This document shows, piece by piece, positions 16,327 through 25,555 of a DNA stretch of 64,000 nt (positions are counted from its first letter, which is position 1; each line of letters opens with the position of its first letter). The DNA comes from Bacteroidales bacterium (GTDB taxonomy: Bacteria; Bacteroidota; Bacteroidia; Bacteroidales; UBA932): positions 1 through 64,000 of the forward strand of contig JAFTWQ010000026.1 of assembly GCA_017465225.1 (NCBI GenBank), written 5' to 3'. The notes beneath the pieces were generated by a model. That model ran no database searches. It was not told the DNA's origin and saw only the letters and a program-made list of their open reading frames with translations. Both the position numbers and the translations under genes were made by a program.

Positions 16327-17721
16327 ATGAAAAAACTGATGTTCTTTCTCGGGGCAGTGATTCTCTGCCTCGCTGTCGGTTGTTCTCGTGAGAATGGCCC
16401 TGTTCCTGAAATCGAGCTGGCATCAAGCCAGAAGGACCTGATCGAAGTCGGTCCATATGACACAACTTTTGTCGTACGTTTTTCATCAGCGTTGGAATGG
16501 CATGTTGAATTGCAGGAAGGTGCAGACTGGATTGAGGTGTCTCCGATGGAGGGCCAGCCAGGTATGGCCAGACTGACAGTTCAAGTAGAAGACAATACGG
16601 CTGAGGAGGCACGTACTGCAGTCATAAACATCACATCAGGAAGTCTGAAGGTTCCGGTTACAATCGAGCAGGAAGCCTTTATCCCTGTATTTGATCTCTC
16701 AGTAACTGAACTTGAGGTAAGTGCGGCAGGAGCTACCTTCTCTGTGACAGTCACTTCTGACCTGACCTATGAGTGCAAGGTCGATGCCGGATGGATCAGA
16801 AAGGTCACATCCAGAGGACTTGAGACGGAGAAACATTTCTTCGAAGCAGAAGCAAATCCGCAGGCAGAACCTCGTTCTGCAGTCATTTCATTCGTTTCCG
16901 GCGATATAGTCCGCTCTGTCAATGTTGTTCAGAGAGCTGCCGGAACCGAGGCTGATGACTGGAAGAAAGATTCCTTCTTCCAGCGTTCGCTTGCCATGAG
17001 ATTCACCGCTGACTGGTGCGGCTATTGCCCGTTTATGGCAAGAGCCTTTAATGAGGCCGAGCAGAACATGAATGACAGATTTGTGACCGTCAGCCTGCAT
17101 GGAGGACAGTCTGCATTGGAATTCAGCTCTATATCACCATTCCTGAACAGATTCAATGTGAACGGATTCCCTACCGGAATCGTCGATGCGCGTGCGAATA
17201 TCCCGAATTATAACAATACTTCTACAACAGCTTCTGTTGCAATGGCCGTTGCTGAGGAAACCCATGAGAATTATCCGTCCCAGACCGGAATTGCGGTGAA
17301 CAGTACTTTGGACGGAACTTCTCTGACAGTCGACCTCTCCCTTTATGTCAAGGAGGCCGATACCTACAGGGTGACCGTGCTTCTTCTGGAAGACAAGATC
17401 ATCGGATATCAGAACGGAGTGGCCATGTCAAGCCGATATGAACATAATGACATTGCCAGACAGGCGGTCACATCGGCTTCCGGTGAAACCGTAAAGATTG
17501 ACGCAGACTATACCGTCTGGGAAAAGACATTCACATCAACCATCTCTTCGGCATACAATCCGGAGAACCTGCGTCTCCTTGTTTATGTCGAGAAGCCTTA
17601 TGGCGGCCGCGAGAAAGTCCAGGGAGTGGATGGTGCGGAATATGGCAATTACGGTGATACCTATATCGACAACTGCAGGGCTGTCGTGGTCGGTGAAAAC
17701 GCTCCTTTAGAATTGAACTGA
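16327..17721 (+). CDS. BACON-domain / Omp28-like lipoprotein with thioredoxin-like CxxC (copy 2)
   Basis: 464 aa, collinear along its whole length with the protein at 3788-5167. It has a lipoprotein signal (MKKLMFFLGAVILCLAVGC), two BACON-like repeats with cores ALEWHVELQEGADWIEVSP and YECKVDAGWIRKV, then the Omp28-type segment EADDWKKDSFFQRSLAMRF and TADWCGYCPFMAR with the WCxxC pair. Many blocks are identical to copy 1 (VTVLLLED, YGDTYIDNCR near the C-terminus). It is 41 bases before the repeat-domain lipoprotein gene and likely co-transcribed with it. Function unknown; the family occurs on Bacteroidetes surfaces and vesicles. Confidence 0.8.
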   Translation: MKKLMFFLGAVILCLAVGCSRENGPVPEIELASSQKDLIEVGPYDTTFVVRFSSALEWHVELQEGADWIEVSPMEGQPGMARLTVQVEDNTAEEARTAVINITSGSLKVPVTIEQEAFIPVFDLSVTELEVSAAGATFSVTVTSDLTYECKVDAGWIRKVTSRGLETEKHFFEAEANPQAEPRSAVISFVSGDIVRSVNVVQRAAGTEADDWKKDSFFQRSLAMRFTADWCGYCPFMARAFNEAEQNMNDRFVTVSLHGGQSALEFSSISPFLNRFNVNGFPTGIVDARANIPNYNNTSTTASVAMAVAEETHENYPSQTGIAVNSTLDGTSLTVDLSLYVKEADTYRVTVLLLEDKIIGYQNGVAMSSRYEHNDIARQAVTSASGETVKIDADYTVWEKTFTSTISSAYNPENLRLLVYVEKPYGGREKVQGVDGAEYGNYGDTYIDNCRAVVVGENAPLELN

Positions 17722-17762
17722 CAGTTCAATAATCCATAATAACAAACTAACAGATCGGAATT

Positions 17763-19976
17763 ATGAAGAAAATGATGTTTCTGATGGCAATGATTTCAGG
17801 AATCATCGCCATCTCCGGATGTGAGAAGACTCCGGAAGGACCGGATCAGAAGGATCCTGTATTGCAGACTTTTGAGGTATCTGTCGATGCTGTGTCGAGG
17901 ACAGCTGTCACATATTCGGTGACTCCTACGTTGAATGACAAGGAGTATGTCGTTGTTGTAAAGACTGCCGAAAGTGTTGCTGGTCTGGAGGACGAGGCCC
18001 TTGTAGAGAAGATCTTTGACGAGATCGAGGCAAGCGCGGCTTCTTCGGGCAATACATTAGCCGAGCAGATGAACAAGATCGCATGCAAGGGAGCCGTCAA
18101 GTCGGCGGAGGTAAAGGGTCTTGCCGTAAATACGGCGTACGTCCTTGTTGTCTTCGGCGTCGATCCGGCACAGGAGTGGGCTTCGACCACATTCCCGGTT
18201 GTGAAGGAATTCTCTACCCAGCCTGTGAACAAGGTTGATTGCACATTTGATGTTACGGCTACTGTGGAGATGAATACCGTGGACTTCACAGTGTCTCCTT
18301 CAGACAAGAACATCAGATGGCATCTCCTGACAGTGATGAAATCAATGTATGACGGATATATCGACCCTGCGGGAGATTACAGATGGGATACAGAGACATT
18401 CTACCAGGCTTATGCCGAAAATGAGATGAGCCAGTATCTCGGTGCAGGCTATTCAGAGGAAGAGGTTCTGCAGATCATGTATCTTCAGGGAGATAAGAAT
18501 CTCCATGCAGAGGGACTGAACACCCAGACTGAGTATGTATATCTTGTTGCAGGATTCGACATTGATGCCGACAATATCTTCCTTGTTACAGATGTGACTG
18601 TGGGTTCATATGTGACAGAGAATGTGGCTAAATCAAGCATGACATTCGACATTTCTGTGACAGATGTAGAGCAGGTGAGGGCTGCGATAAAGATCACTCC
18701 TTCTACAGATGATGAGACATTCTGCTGGATGTGCCAGCCTTATGACGGAGTGCAGACCCCTGATGAGGTGATGGACAATATCGTTGCTGCCAACAAGATG
18801 TGGTTTGACATGGGCTTCATGCTTTATAAGGGAGTCCAGGACTATACCGGAGGCCCTGAAAGTCAGTTCAAATATAAGCTTGACATGCCTGACACCGAAT
18901 ATTGTGTGATTGCTTTCGGATATGCGGGAGGCGTTACGACCGATCCTGAGATGGTGACATTCAGGACTCTTCCTGGCGGTGCACCGGAGGATTGTGTGTT
19001 CGAGGCCAATGTGACTGATGTGACTCCATATACCGTGGATTTCGAAGTCGTTCCTACGGACAATACTGTTTATTATACTGCGGACATCTGCGTTGCAGCC
19101 GAGTATAACGAGGTTCAGGTGATCGGTGATATCGAGAACGGTATCCAGCAGATGGTCCAGATGCAGCAGATGTTCGATCCGAATGCCACTGTAACCCAGG
19201 TTATCGGCATGTATTATTGGAGTGGAGCAAATTCCATGGGAGCCGATGGACTTTCACCTGATACGGAATACATGCTTTATGTATGCGCATTGGATGCAAA
19301 GACCGGAAAGGTCGCTGCAATTCAGACTTTCGATCCTTTCGTGAAGACATCTCCTCTTGGAAATACAGTTCCGACAATCGAGCTTGTAGGATATTATTCA
19401 GGTGATGATGAGGCAGGTGCGATCTTCGGCCAGCCTGATGCTACAGCAGGCAAGAGCATCGCTGTGGTGAAGTATGGTGCTCCTGCAGATGCAACAGCAG
19501 TATTCAGCAGCATCATTACAGGTGATGCGACGGATCTTTCTGTATATGACGATGCGTATCTGATGAGAATGATAGGTTCAAGTTACTGGAATCAGATGGA
19601 TATGACCCAGCCATATTCGTTCTTCGTGATCAATTGGGAGGAAGACAATACGGTAGTATCCTATGCAGAGGATGCTGCAGGAAATCTCGGTGCCCTGGCG
19701 CGCAAGCTCATTCGTGCTACAGCCCAGGAGAAGGGTAACATCGATGATCTCAAGGCTTTGGTAGATGAACTCAATTCTAAGACCCGCACTACCCGTTGTG
19801 CGGCATCGGTAGAGTTTACAGAGGCAAAGCCGAAGGTGACTCTGAAGGGTAAAGCGGACGTGGCTGACCGAGACTTTGACGTTGAGGCACCAGCCATGAT
19901 TGCGGCACCTCAGTCTGCAATCATGGCCGGCCACATCATGATGCTCGACCATGTAGCTCCATACTGGACCAGATAA
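17763..19976 (+). CDS. Large lipoprotein with about four repeated Ig/FnIII-like domains
   Basis: 737 aa. The lipoprotein signal is MKKMMFLMAMISGIIAISGC, followed by EKTPEGPDQKDP. The body repeats a unit of about 130-150 residues at least four times. Each unit starts with F-x-V-x-V-T/D-V and a VxxTVxFxVxPSD-like strand, passes through a variable helical insert with Met/Gln-rich stretches, reaches a Y-hydrophobic strand (TAYVLVVFGVD, TEYVYLVAGFDID, TEYCVIAFGYAGG, TEYMLYVCALD), and closes with F-x-T before a linker. This resembles fibronectin-III-like modules of Bacteroidales surface proteins. A last segment of about 190 residues does not repeat. I do not recognise the family. It follows the BACON/Omp28 gene and ends at a strong terminator. 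Confidence 0.6.
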   Translation: MKKMMFLMAMISGIIAISGCEKTPEGPDQKDPVLQTFEVSVDAVSRTAVTYSVTPTLNDKEYVVVVKTAESVAGLEDEALVEKIFDEIEASAASSGNTLAEQMNKIACKGAVKSAEVKGLAVNTAYVLVVFGVDPAQEWASTTFPVVKEFSTQPVNKVDCTFDVTATVEMNTVDFTVSPSDKNIRWHLLTVMKSMYDGYIDPAGDYRWDTETFYQAYAENEMSQYLGAGYSEEEVLQIMYLQGDKNLHAEGLNTQTEYVYLVAGFDIDADNIFLVTDVTVGSYVTENVAKSSMTFDISVTDVEQVRAAIKITPSTDDETFCWMCQPYDGVQTPDEVMDNIVAANKMWFDMGFMLYKGVQDYTGGPESQFKYKLDMPDTEYCVIAFGYAGGVTTDPEMVTFRTLPGGAPEDCVFEANVTDVTPYTVDFEVVPTDNTVYYTADICVAAEYNEVQVIGDIENGIQQMVQMQQMFDPNATVTQVIGMYYWSGANSMGADGLSPDTEYMLYVCALDAKTGKVAAIQTFDPFVKTSPLGNTVPTIELVGYYSGDDEAGAIFGQPDATAGKSIAVVKYGAPADATAVFSSIITGDATDLSVYDDAYLMRMIGSSYWNQMDMTQPYSFFVINWEEDNTVVSYAEDAAGNLGALARKLIRATAQEKGNIDDLKALVDELNSKTRTTRCAASVEFTEAKPKVTLKGKADVADRDFDVEAPAMIAAPQSAIMAGHIMMLDHVAPYWTR

Positions 19977-19993
19977 AGGGCCCTTAAACATAT

Positions 19994-20027
19994 CAAGCGG
20001 CGGGAATCGGAAGACTCCCGCCGCTTG
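19994..20027 (+). terminator. Strong terminator hairpin after the repeat-domain lipoprotein
   Basis: Perfect 12-bp GC-rich arms CAAGCGGCGGGA and TCCCGCCGCTTG with a 10-base loop, followed by a short T/G-rich run. It marks the right end of the first Sus region. Apart from this hairpin and the promoter at 20213, I see nothing distinctive in the AT-rich gap 19977-20262. Confidence 0.8.
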
Positions 20028-20212
20028 TTGTGTGTCTTGCATGTTACGAAATGGCTTTTTTGCCGGATTAAAGGCATAACCATATTCCGGAACTTTGCAA
20101 ATATAATAAAAAAGTCAATCAATACACCTGTGAAAATTAACAATCTTTAAAATAGTTGCGTTTTTGCTTAAAAATTAATGGGTTATACTCTTGTTTTTCT
20201 AGTAATATTAAA

Positions 20213-20220
20213 TAAATTTG
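20213..20220 (+). promoter_or_regulatory. -7 promoter element for hppA
   Basis: TAAATTTG matches TAnnTTTG exactly, 42 bases before the hppA ATG in an AT-rich leader. A TTG at 20191-20193 is a weak -33 candidate. Confidence 0.5.
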
Positions 20221-20262
20221 TCATTCCTATAAGAAAAACAGATAACACTAATCAATAACAAA

Positions 20263-22452
20263 ATGACTAACCTATTCTATTTAGTACCGGCGGCAGCAGT
20301 CATCGCACTGCTGTTCGCTTATCTCTTCTTCCGTCAGATGATGAAGGAAAGTGAAGGAAACGCTACAATGAAGGAAATCGCCAGATTCGTCAGGGAAGGC
20401 GCAATGGCTTACCTCAAGCAGCAGTATAAAGTGGTGATCATCGTATTCATCATCCTTGCCCTTCTCTTCACAGTTCTTGCAATCCTCGGTGTGCAGAACA
20501 GCTGGGTTCCGTTCGCATTCCTTACTGGAGGTTTCTTCTCAGGTCTTGCTGGTTTCGTGGGCATGAAGACAGCCACATATGCTTCTGCCAGAACAGCCAA
20601 TGCGGCTCAGAGATCCCTCAATTCAGGCCTTAAGGTCGCTTTCCGAAGCGGCGCAGTAATGGGTCTTACAGTTGTAGGTCTCGGCCTCCTCGACATCGCA
20701 ATCTGGTGGGTGATCCTCAACCAGTTCGTTGACATCGAAGGCACACAGAAGCTCGTCTTCATCACCACAACAATGCTTACCTTCGGAATGGGTGCTTCTA
20801 CACAGGCTCTCTTCGCACGTGTGGGTGGCGGTATCTATACAAAGGCTGCTGACGTCGGTGCCGACCTCGTAGGTAAGGTCGAGGCAGGTATCCCTGAGGA
20901 TGACCCTCGCAACCCTGCAACAATCGCCGACAACGTAGGTGACAACGTAGGTGACGTTGCCGGAATGGGTGCTGACCTTTATGAATCATATTGCGGCTCT
21001 ATCCTCGCTACAATGGCCCTCGGAGCCGCTGCATATTCAGCTATAGGAACAGAGGCTCAGATGAAGGCTATCCTCGCTCCTATGATCATCGCGGCTGTCG
21101 GAGTCGTTCTCTCGATCATCGGTATCTATGTGGTACGTACCAAGGAAGGTGCAGGAATGGACCAGCTTCTCAAGTCTCTCGGACGTGGTACAAACCTCAG
21201 CTCTATCCTTATTGCCGTAGCAACCTTTGGCATCATGTATCTCCTCGGAATGGAGAACTGGTGGGGCTTCTCACTTTCAGTGGTTGTAGGTCTTGCAGCC
21301 GGTGTGATCATCGGTCAGGCAACAGAGTATTATACATCCCACTCTTATCGTCCTACCCAGAAGCTTGCTGAATCTGCTGAAACAGGTCCTGCAACAGTTA
21401 TCATCTCCGGTGTAGGTCTCGGTATGCTCTCGACAGCAATCCCTGTCGTAACCATCGCGGTTGCCATTCTTCTTGCATATCTTTGCGCTAACGGTTTCGA
21501 CCTTTCATTCTCTGCAGACAGCCTCAGTACAGGTCTTTACGGTATCGGTATCGCAGCTGTGGGTATGCTTTCGACACTCGGTATCACCCTTGCAACCGAC
21601 GCATACGGCCCAATCGCCGACAATGCCGGCGGTAACGCCCAGATGAGCGAGCTCGACCCTGAGGTCCGCAAGCGTACAGACGTTCTCGACGCTCTCGGAA
21701 ACACAACTGCAGCTACAGGAAAGGGCTTTGCAATCGGTTCTGCAGCCCTCACAGGTCTCGCACTCCTTGCATCTTATATCGAGGAGATCAAGATCGGTCT
21801 CACTCACCTTGGAAAGCAGATCGTTGACGTTGCCGGCAACACAATCGACGCAGCCCAGGCATCTATTCCGGACATCATGGCATACTATCATGTAGACCTC
21901 ATGAACCCTGTGGTTCTCGTAGGCGTATTCATCGGTGCGATGATGTCATTCCTCTTCTGCGGTCTTACAATGAACGCAGTCGGCCGTGCTGCTCAGAGCA
22001 TGGTGACCGAGGTACGTCGTCAGTTCCGTGAGATCAAGGGTATCCTTACAAAGGAAGCTACTCCGGACTACGCACGTTGCGTGGAGATCTCGACAAAGGG
22101 TGCACAGCGTGAGATGCTTCTCCCTTCACTTATCGCCATCATCGTTCCTGTTCTCGTAGGCCTTATCCTCGGCCCTGCAGGTGTGATGGGTCTTCTCATC
22201 GGAGGTCTCGGTTCAGGTTTCGTCCTCGCAGTCTTCATGTCAAATTCAGGCGGTGCATGGGACAATGCCAAGAAGTATGTTGAGGAAGGCCACCTCGGCG
22301 GAAAGAACTCTGAGGCTCACAAGGCTACAGTGACCGGCGATACAGTAGGTGACCCGTTCAAGGATACATCAGGACCGTCACTCAACATCCTCATCAAGCT
22401 CATGAGCATGGTGTCTATCGTGATGGCAATGCTTACAGTAGCTATCCACTAA
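20263..22452 (+). CDS. hppA: Membrane-bound ion-translocating pyrophosphatase
   Basis: 729 aa with about 16 membrane segments. The pyrophosphate-binding loop DVGADLVGKVEAGIPEDDPRN (in part, about 200-220) is followed by the Asp-rich IADNVGDNVGDVAGMGADLYESY region, and a second set (ATDAYGPIADNAGGNAQM) and C-terminal set (GGAWDNAKKYVE, TGDTVGDPFKDTSGPSLN) complete the three conserved active-site blocks. Hydrolysis of PPi is coupled to H+ and/or Na+ export. The GNTTAATGKG stretch carries Ala and Thr at the two positions that separate K+-dependent from K+-independent enzymes, so a K+-dependent, possibly Na+-pumping type is inferred. Codon usage is strongly biased, as expected for an abundant protein. 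Confidence 0.97.
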   Translation: MTNLFYLVPAAAVIALLFAYLFFRQMMKESEGNATMKEIARFVREGAMAYLKQQYKVVIIVFIILALLFTVLAILGVQNSWVPFAFLTGGFFSGLAGFVGMKTATYASARTANAAQRSLNSGLKVAFRSGAVMGLTVVGLGLLDIAIWWVILNQFVDIEGTQKLVFITTTMLTFGMGASTQALFARVGGGIYTKAADVGADLVGKVEAGIPEDDPRNPATIADNVGDNVGDVAGMGADLYESYCGSILATMALGAAAYSAIGTEAQMKAILAPMIIAAVGVVLSIIGIYVVRTKEGAGMDQLLKSLGRGTNLSSILIAVATFGIMYLLGMENWWGFSLSVVVGLAAGVIIGQATEYYTSHSYRPTQKLAESAETGPATVIISGVGLGMLSTAIPVVTIAVAILLAYLCANGFDLSFSADSLSTGLYGIGIAAVGMLSTLGITLATDAYGPIADNAGGNAQMSELDPEVRKRTDVLDALGNTTAATGKGFAIGSAALTGLALLASYIEEIKIGLTHLGKQIVDVAGNTIDAAQASIPDIMAYYHVDLMNPVVLVGVFIGAMMSFLFCGLTMNAVGRAAQSMVTEVRRQFREIKGILTKEATPDYARCVEISTKGAQREMLLPSLIAIIVPVLVGLILGPAGVMGLLIGGLGSGFVLAVFMSNSGGAWDNAKKYVEEGHLGGKNSEAHKATVTGDTVGDPFKDTSGPSLNILIKLMSMVSIVMAMLTVAIH

Positions 22453-22457
22453 GAGTC

Positions 22458-24287
22458 TTGAAGAAGATACTTTTATACATATTATGCCTTGTTTCTCCTG
22501 TGCTTTCCGCACAGGAGAAATTTGATATAGCCCAGCACCCTCGCCTGCTTCTCAAGGCCGGGGAAGAGAAGCTTATCGCCGGAATGATATCTAAAGATAA
22601 GCCTATGGCCGAAATCCATCGCAGCATCGTCGCCGAGTGTGATGAGATGCTGTCCTTGCCTGTGCTTGAGAGGGTCATGGAAGGAAAGAGGCTGCTTCAT
22701 ACTTCCAGAGAGGCACTCAGGCGTATTTTCTGGCTTTCGTATTCATACAGAATGACCGGGGATGAGGCATATGCAGACCGTGCCATTGAAGAAATGATGG
22801 CAGTCTGCTCCTTTACGGACTGGAATCCGAGCCATTTCCTTGACGTGGGGGAAATGGTCATGGCTGTGGCTATCGGATATGACTGGCTTTATGACAGACT
22901 GAGTCCTTCGGAAAAGCGGACGGCCGCCGCTTCTATTGTGAATAAAGGTTTCATTCCGGCAGATGATGAAAGATATGCCGGTTTCTATAATGTCGCGAAC
23001 AATTGGAATCAGGTCTGCTGCTCAGGACTTCTGTATGGAGCTCTGGCTACATATGAAGAACATCCGGAGCTTACTCGTGAACTTGTGGACCTGTATGTCA
23101 GGTCTGTACCTTTCGCACTTAAGACTTATGCGCCTGACGGAGGTTATCCTGAAGGATTCAATTACTGGGGATACGGTACTACTTTCCAGGTCTTGATGAT
23201 AGCGGCTCTGGAATCGGCTCTAGGTACGGATTTCGGTCTGAGCGATGCCCCAGGCTTTCTGGATTCATCTTACTTCGTACAGTTCATGACGGCCCCAAGC
23301 GGAGACAGCTTCAATTTTTCCGATGCCCGTCCGGCCGCACACTGCAATCCTGCCATGTTCTGGTTTGCCGCAAAGACCGGTGATCCGTCCCGTGTCTGGC
23401 TCGAAAGGTCATACGTCGAGAATCTTCCGGAAGATTTCATGGACAAGGTGGGACTGTACTTTACCGAGCACCGCCTTCTTCCTGCCCTAATGGTGTTCGG
23501 CTCGCGTCTTGACATGTCCCGCCCGGTTCAGCCTGATGAGCATTTCCGTGTCTATGAAGGAAAGACTCCGCTGTTCATATACCGTGAGGGATGGAGTAGC
23601 AAGGAAGATGCATATCTTGGCATAAAGGGAGGCTCTCCGATGACCTCGCATGCCCATATGGATGCCGGATCGTTCGTTTACGAATATGACGGCGTACGAT
23701 GGTCCATGGACCTGGGAATGCAGGATTATCATTCGCTTGAAAGCCGTGGCATAGACCTCTGGAATCAGGGTGAAGGGGGCCAGAGGTGGGACGTGTTCCG
23801 TATCGGGAATGAGTCGCATTCCACTCTGACTGTAAACGGGAAACATCATATGGTAAAGAGCTTCGTCCCTCTGACCGATGTCTGGAAGGAGAAGAAACGC
23901 AAGGGTGCAAGGCTTGATATGACCAGTGTATATGCTGGTCAGGTCGCTGATGCGGAAAGGGACATATGGCTTGACAGGAAGAACCATCTTCATGTCGAAG
24001 ACAGGATAAGTGCATCAGGCAGGGACATAGAGGTAAGATGGACAATGATGACTCCTGCCGAAGCTGGAATTATTTCGGAAAAAAAGATCCGTCTGGAAAA
24101 GAACGGACGCAGAATGGTTTTAAGGTTTGAATCATCAGGTTTCGAAGCCCTTCCTTTTGTGCTTCCTGACGATCCTCCTCATGAATATGATGCCCCTAAT
24201 CCGGGTACCTGCCGCGTCGGTTTCACCGTTACTGTTCCGGCAGGTGCCGAGGCTGTCCTCAAGGCCTCCCTTGTGCCTGTACGGTAA
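22458..24287 (+). CDS. Heparinase II/III-like polysaccharide lyase
   Basis: 609 aa beginning at a TTG, which is kept because it directly opens a clean Sec signal (MKKILLYILCLVSPVLSAQ) and no ATG offers an alternative. The N-terminal alpha/alpha-toroid region includes FDIAQHPRLLLKAGEE, WNPSHFLDVGEMVMAVAIGYDWLYD and NNWNQVCCSGLLYGAL; the latter Asn/Trp-rich block and PDGGYPEGFNYWGYGTTF hold family active-site residues. The C-terminal half (about 370-600) has the beta-sandwich with SHAHMDAGSFVYEYDGVRW. Family members cleave uronic-acid-containing polysaccharides such as heparin or alginate, leaving unsaturated uronides; those would suit the convergent GH88 gene. It starts 5 bases after hppA, so it may be read from the hppA transcript. 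Confidence 0.85.
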   Translation: MKKILLYILCLVSPVLSAQEKFDIAQHPRLLLKAGEEKLIAGMISKDKPMAEIHRSIVAECDEMLSLPVLERVMEGKRLLHTSREALRRIFWLSYSYRMTGDEAYADRAIEEMMAVCSFTDWNPSHFLDVGEMVMAVAIGYDWLYDRLSPSEKRTAAASIVNKGFIPADDERYAGFYNVANNWNQVCCSGLLYGALATYEEHPELTRELVDLYVRSVPFALKTYAPDGGYPEGFNYWGYGTTFQVLMIAALESALGTDFGLSDAPGFLDSSYFVQFMTAPSGDSFNFSDARPAAHCNPAMFWFAAKTGDPSRVWLERSYVENLPEDFMDKVGLYFTEHRLLPALMVFGSRLDMSRPVQPDEHFRVYEGKTPLFIYREGWSSKEDAYLGIKGGSPMTSHAHMDAGSFVYEYDGVRWSMDLGMQDYHSLESRGIDLWNQGEGGQRWDVFRIGNESHSTLTVNGKHHMVKSFVPLTDVWKEKKRKGARLDMTSVYAGQVADAERDIWLDRKNHLHVEDRISASGRDIEVRWTMMTPAEAGIISEKKIRLEKNGRRMVLRFESSGFEALPFVLPDDPPHEYDAPNPGTCRVGFTVTVPAGAEAVLKASLVPVR

Positions 24288-24294
24288 TCTACTC

Positions 24295-25476
24295 CTATCC
24301 GGCTAGTTTTGAATATCTTACAAGAGCTTCCAGGAAATAATAGTCGGCGTAGCTGAGCGGCACGTCTACCTCGCTGTTCTCAGGGATGTTTCCTACGCAA
24401 TGTTTCAGGAGGAAGAATCCGTTCTCGCCCGGTCTGGCAAGATATTCCTCTGACGAGAATGTCAGAAGCTGCTTTCTTGCTGTCTCAAGATATGTTTCAG
24501 CCGCTCCCTTGTCTGATGTAAGCGTGCAGAGTTCTATGAATGCCGAGGCCATGATTGCTCCGGCAGATGCGTCACGGAGTGCATCCGGAATGTCAGGGGC
24601 GTTGAAGTCCCAATATGGGATGCCGTCTTCCGGAAGATGCTTCAGGATCATTTCCGCTATGTTTTCAGCAGCTTCCAGATATTCCTTGCGCCCGGTCTCG
24701 CGGTACATCATCGTGAATCCGTATAGTGCCCATGCCTGTCCTCTTGCCCATGCAGATTCGTCCGCATATCCCTGCACCGTCTCCTTTGATCTCACTTCTC
24801 CTGTAACAGGATCATAGTCAACAAGATGCCAGCTGCTCCAGTCGGGACGGAAATGATTCTTCAGTGTGGTATGGGCATGCATGTCGGCTGCTGCAGCCAG
24901 TTCCTCTTCTCCGCTGATGTGGGCTGCCTTTACCAGCAGTTCAAGATTCATCATGTTGTCGATGATGACGGGATATCTCCAGTCCTTTCTCACCCAATCC
25001 CAGCTCAAGGTAACTCCGGTCGCAGGATTGAGACGCCCTGCCAGCTTGCGTGCCGCCGCCATATATGTCGGTACGACGGCTGCTGAGTCCCCTGTGAGGC
25101 GGAGGGCATTGCCATAGCTGCAGTTTATCTGGAATCCGATGTCATGGTCAGTATGCCTTTCGATGAGCGTGTCAAGCTTACGTGTAGCCTCCCAGGCCAT
25201 GTCGCGGAAATTCTCATCGCCGGTATATTCATATATATACCACAATGATCCGGGATAGAAGCCGCTGCACCACCAGCCGACGTCCGATGTACGGAGATTA
25301 CCTTCCCTGTCTGTTGTGCGTGGGAATTCTCCTTCGCCCAAAGCTGAATCCATGAGGGCATACTGTGTCCTGGCGAGTTCGAATACCTTGTCTGCCGCTT
25401 CGATCACGGGGTCTGCTGCGGAACATCCGGTAAGGAGCAGCGCGAGTGTGATGATGATGGTGAGGAACTGTTTCAT
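24295..25476 (-). CDS. GH88 unsaturated glucuronyl hydrolase
   Basis: 393 aa with a lipoprotein signal (MKQFLTIIITLALLLTGC). The alpha/alpha-barrel of GH88 is recognisable from WWCSGFYPGSLWYIYEYTGD, DIGFQINCSYGNALRLTGD, YPVIIDNMMNLELLVKAA (one of the two conserved catalytic Asp) and DESAWARGQAWALYGFTMMYRET. These enzymes remove the 4,5-unsaturated uronic acid that polysaccharide lyases leave at the non-reducing end. The stop is 7 bases from that of the heparinase-like lyase gene, which it meets convergently; the two form a small lyase/hydrolase set without a SusCD pair. The exact uronide substrate is unknown. Confidence 0.9.
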   Translation of the reverse strand: MKQFLTIIITLALLLTGCSAADPVIEAADKVFELARTQYALMDSALGEGEFPRTTDREGNLRTSDVGWWCSGFYPGSLWYIYEYTGDENFRDMAWEATRKLDTLIERHTDHDIGFQINCSYGNALRLTGDSAAVVPTYMAAARKLAGRLNPATGVTLSWDWVRKDWRYPVIIDNMMNLELLVKAAHISGEEELAAAADMHAHTTLKNHFRPDWSSWHLVDYDPVTGEVRSKETVQGYADESAWARGQAWALYGFTMMYRETGRKEYLEAAENIAEMILKHLPEDGIPYWDFNAPDIPDALRDASAGAIMASAFIELCTLTSDKGAAETYLETARKQLLTFSSEEYLARPGENGFFLLKHCVGNIPENSEVDVPLSYADYYFLEALVRYSKLAG

Positions 25477-25496
25477 GTTCAGGTGATTTCTTCGTG

Positions 25497-25504
25497 CAAA
25501 TGTA
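25497..25504 (-). promoter_or_regulatory. -7 promoter element for GH88 gene
   Basis: Minus strand TACATTTG, exact TAnnTTTG match, 20 bases before the GH88 ATG. It is back to back with the promoter at 25526. Confidence 0.5.
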
Positions 25505-25525
25505 GTTAAACTAAATTGAAAATGT

Positions 25526-25533
25526 TATATTTG
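25526..25533 (+). promoter_or_regulatory. -7 promoter element for MORN-TonB gene
   Basis: TATATTTG, exact TAnnTTTG match, 22 bases before the ATG at 25556. Confidence 0.55.
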
Positions 25534-25555
25534 CGAAAGACTAATAACCATTGTT

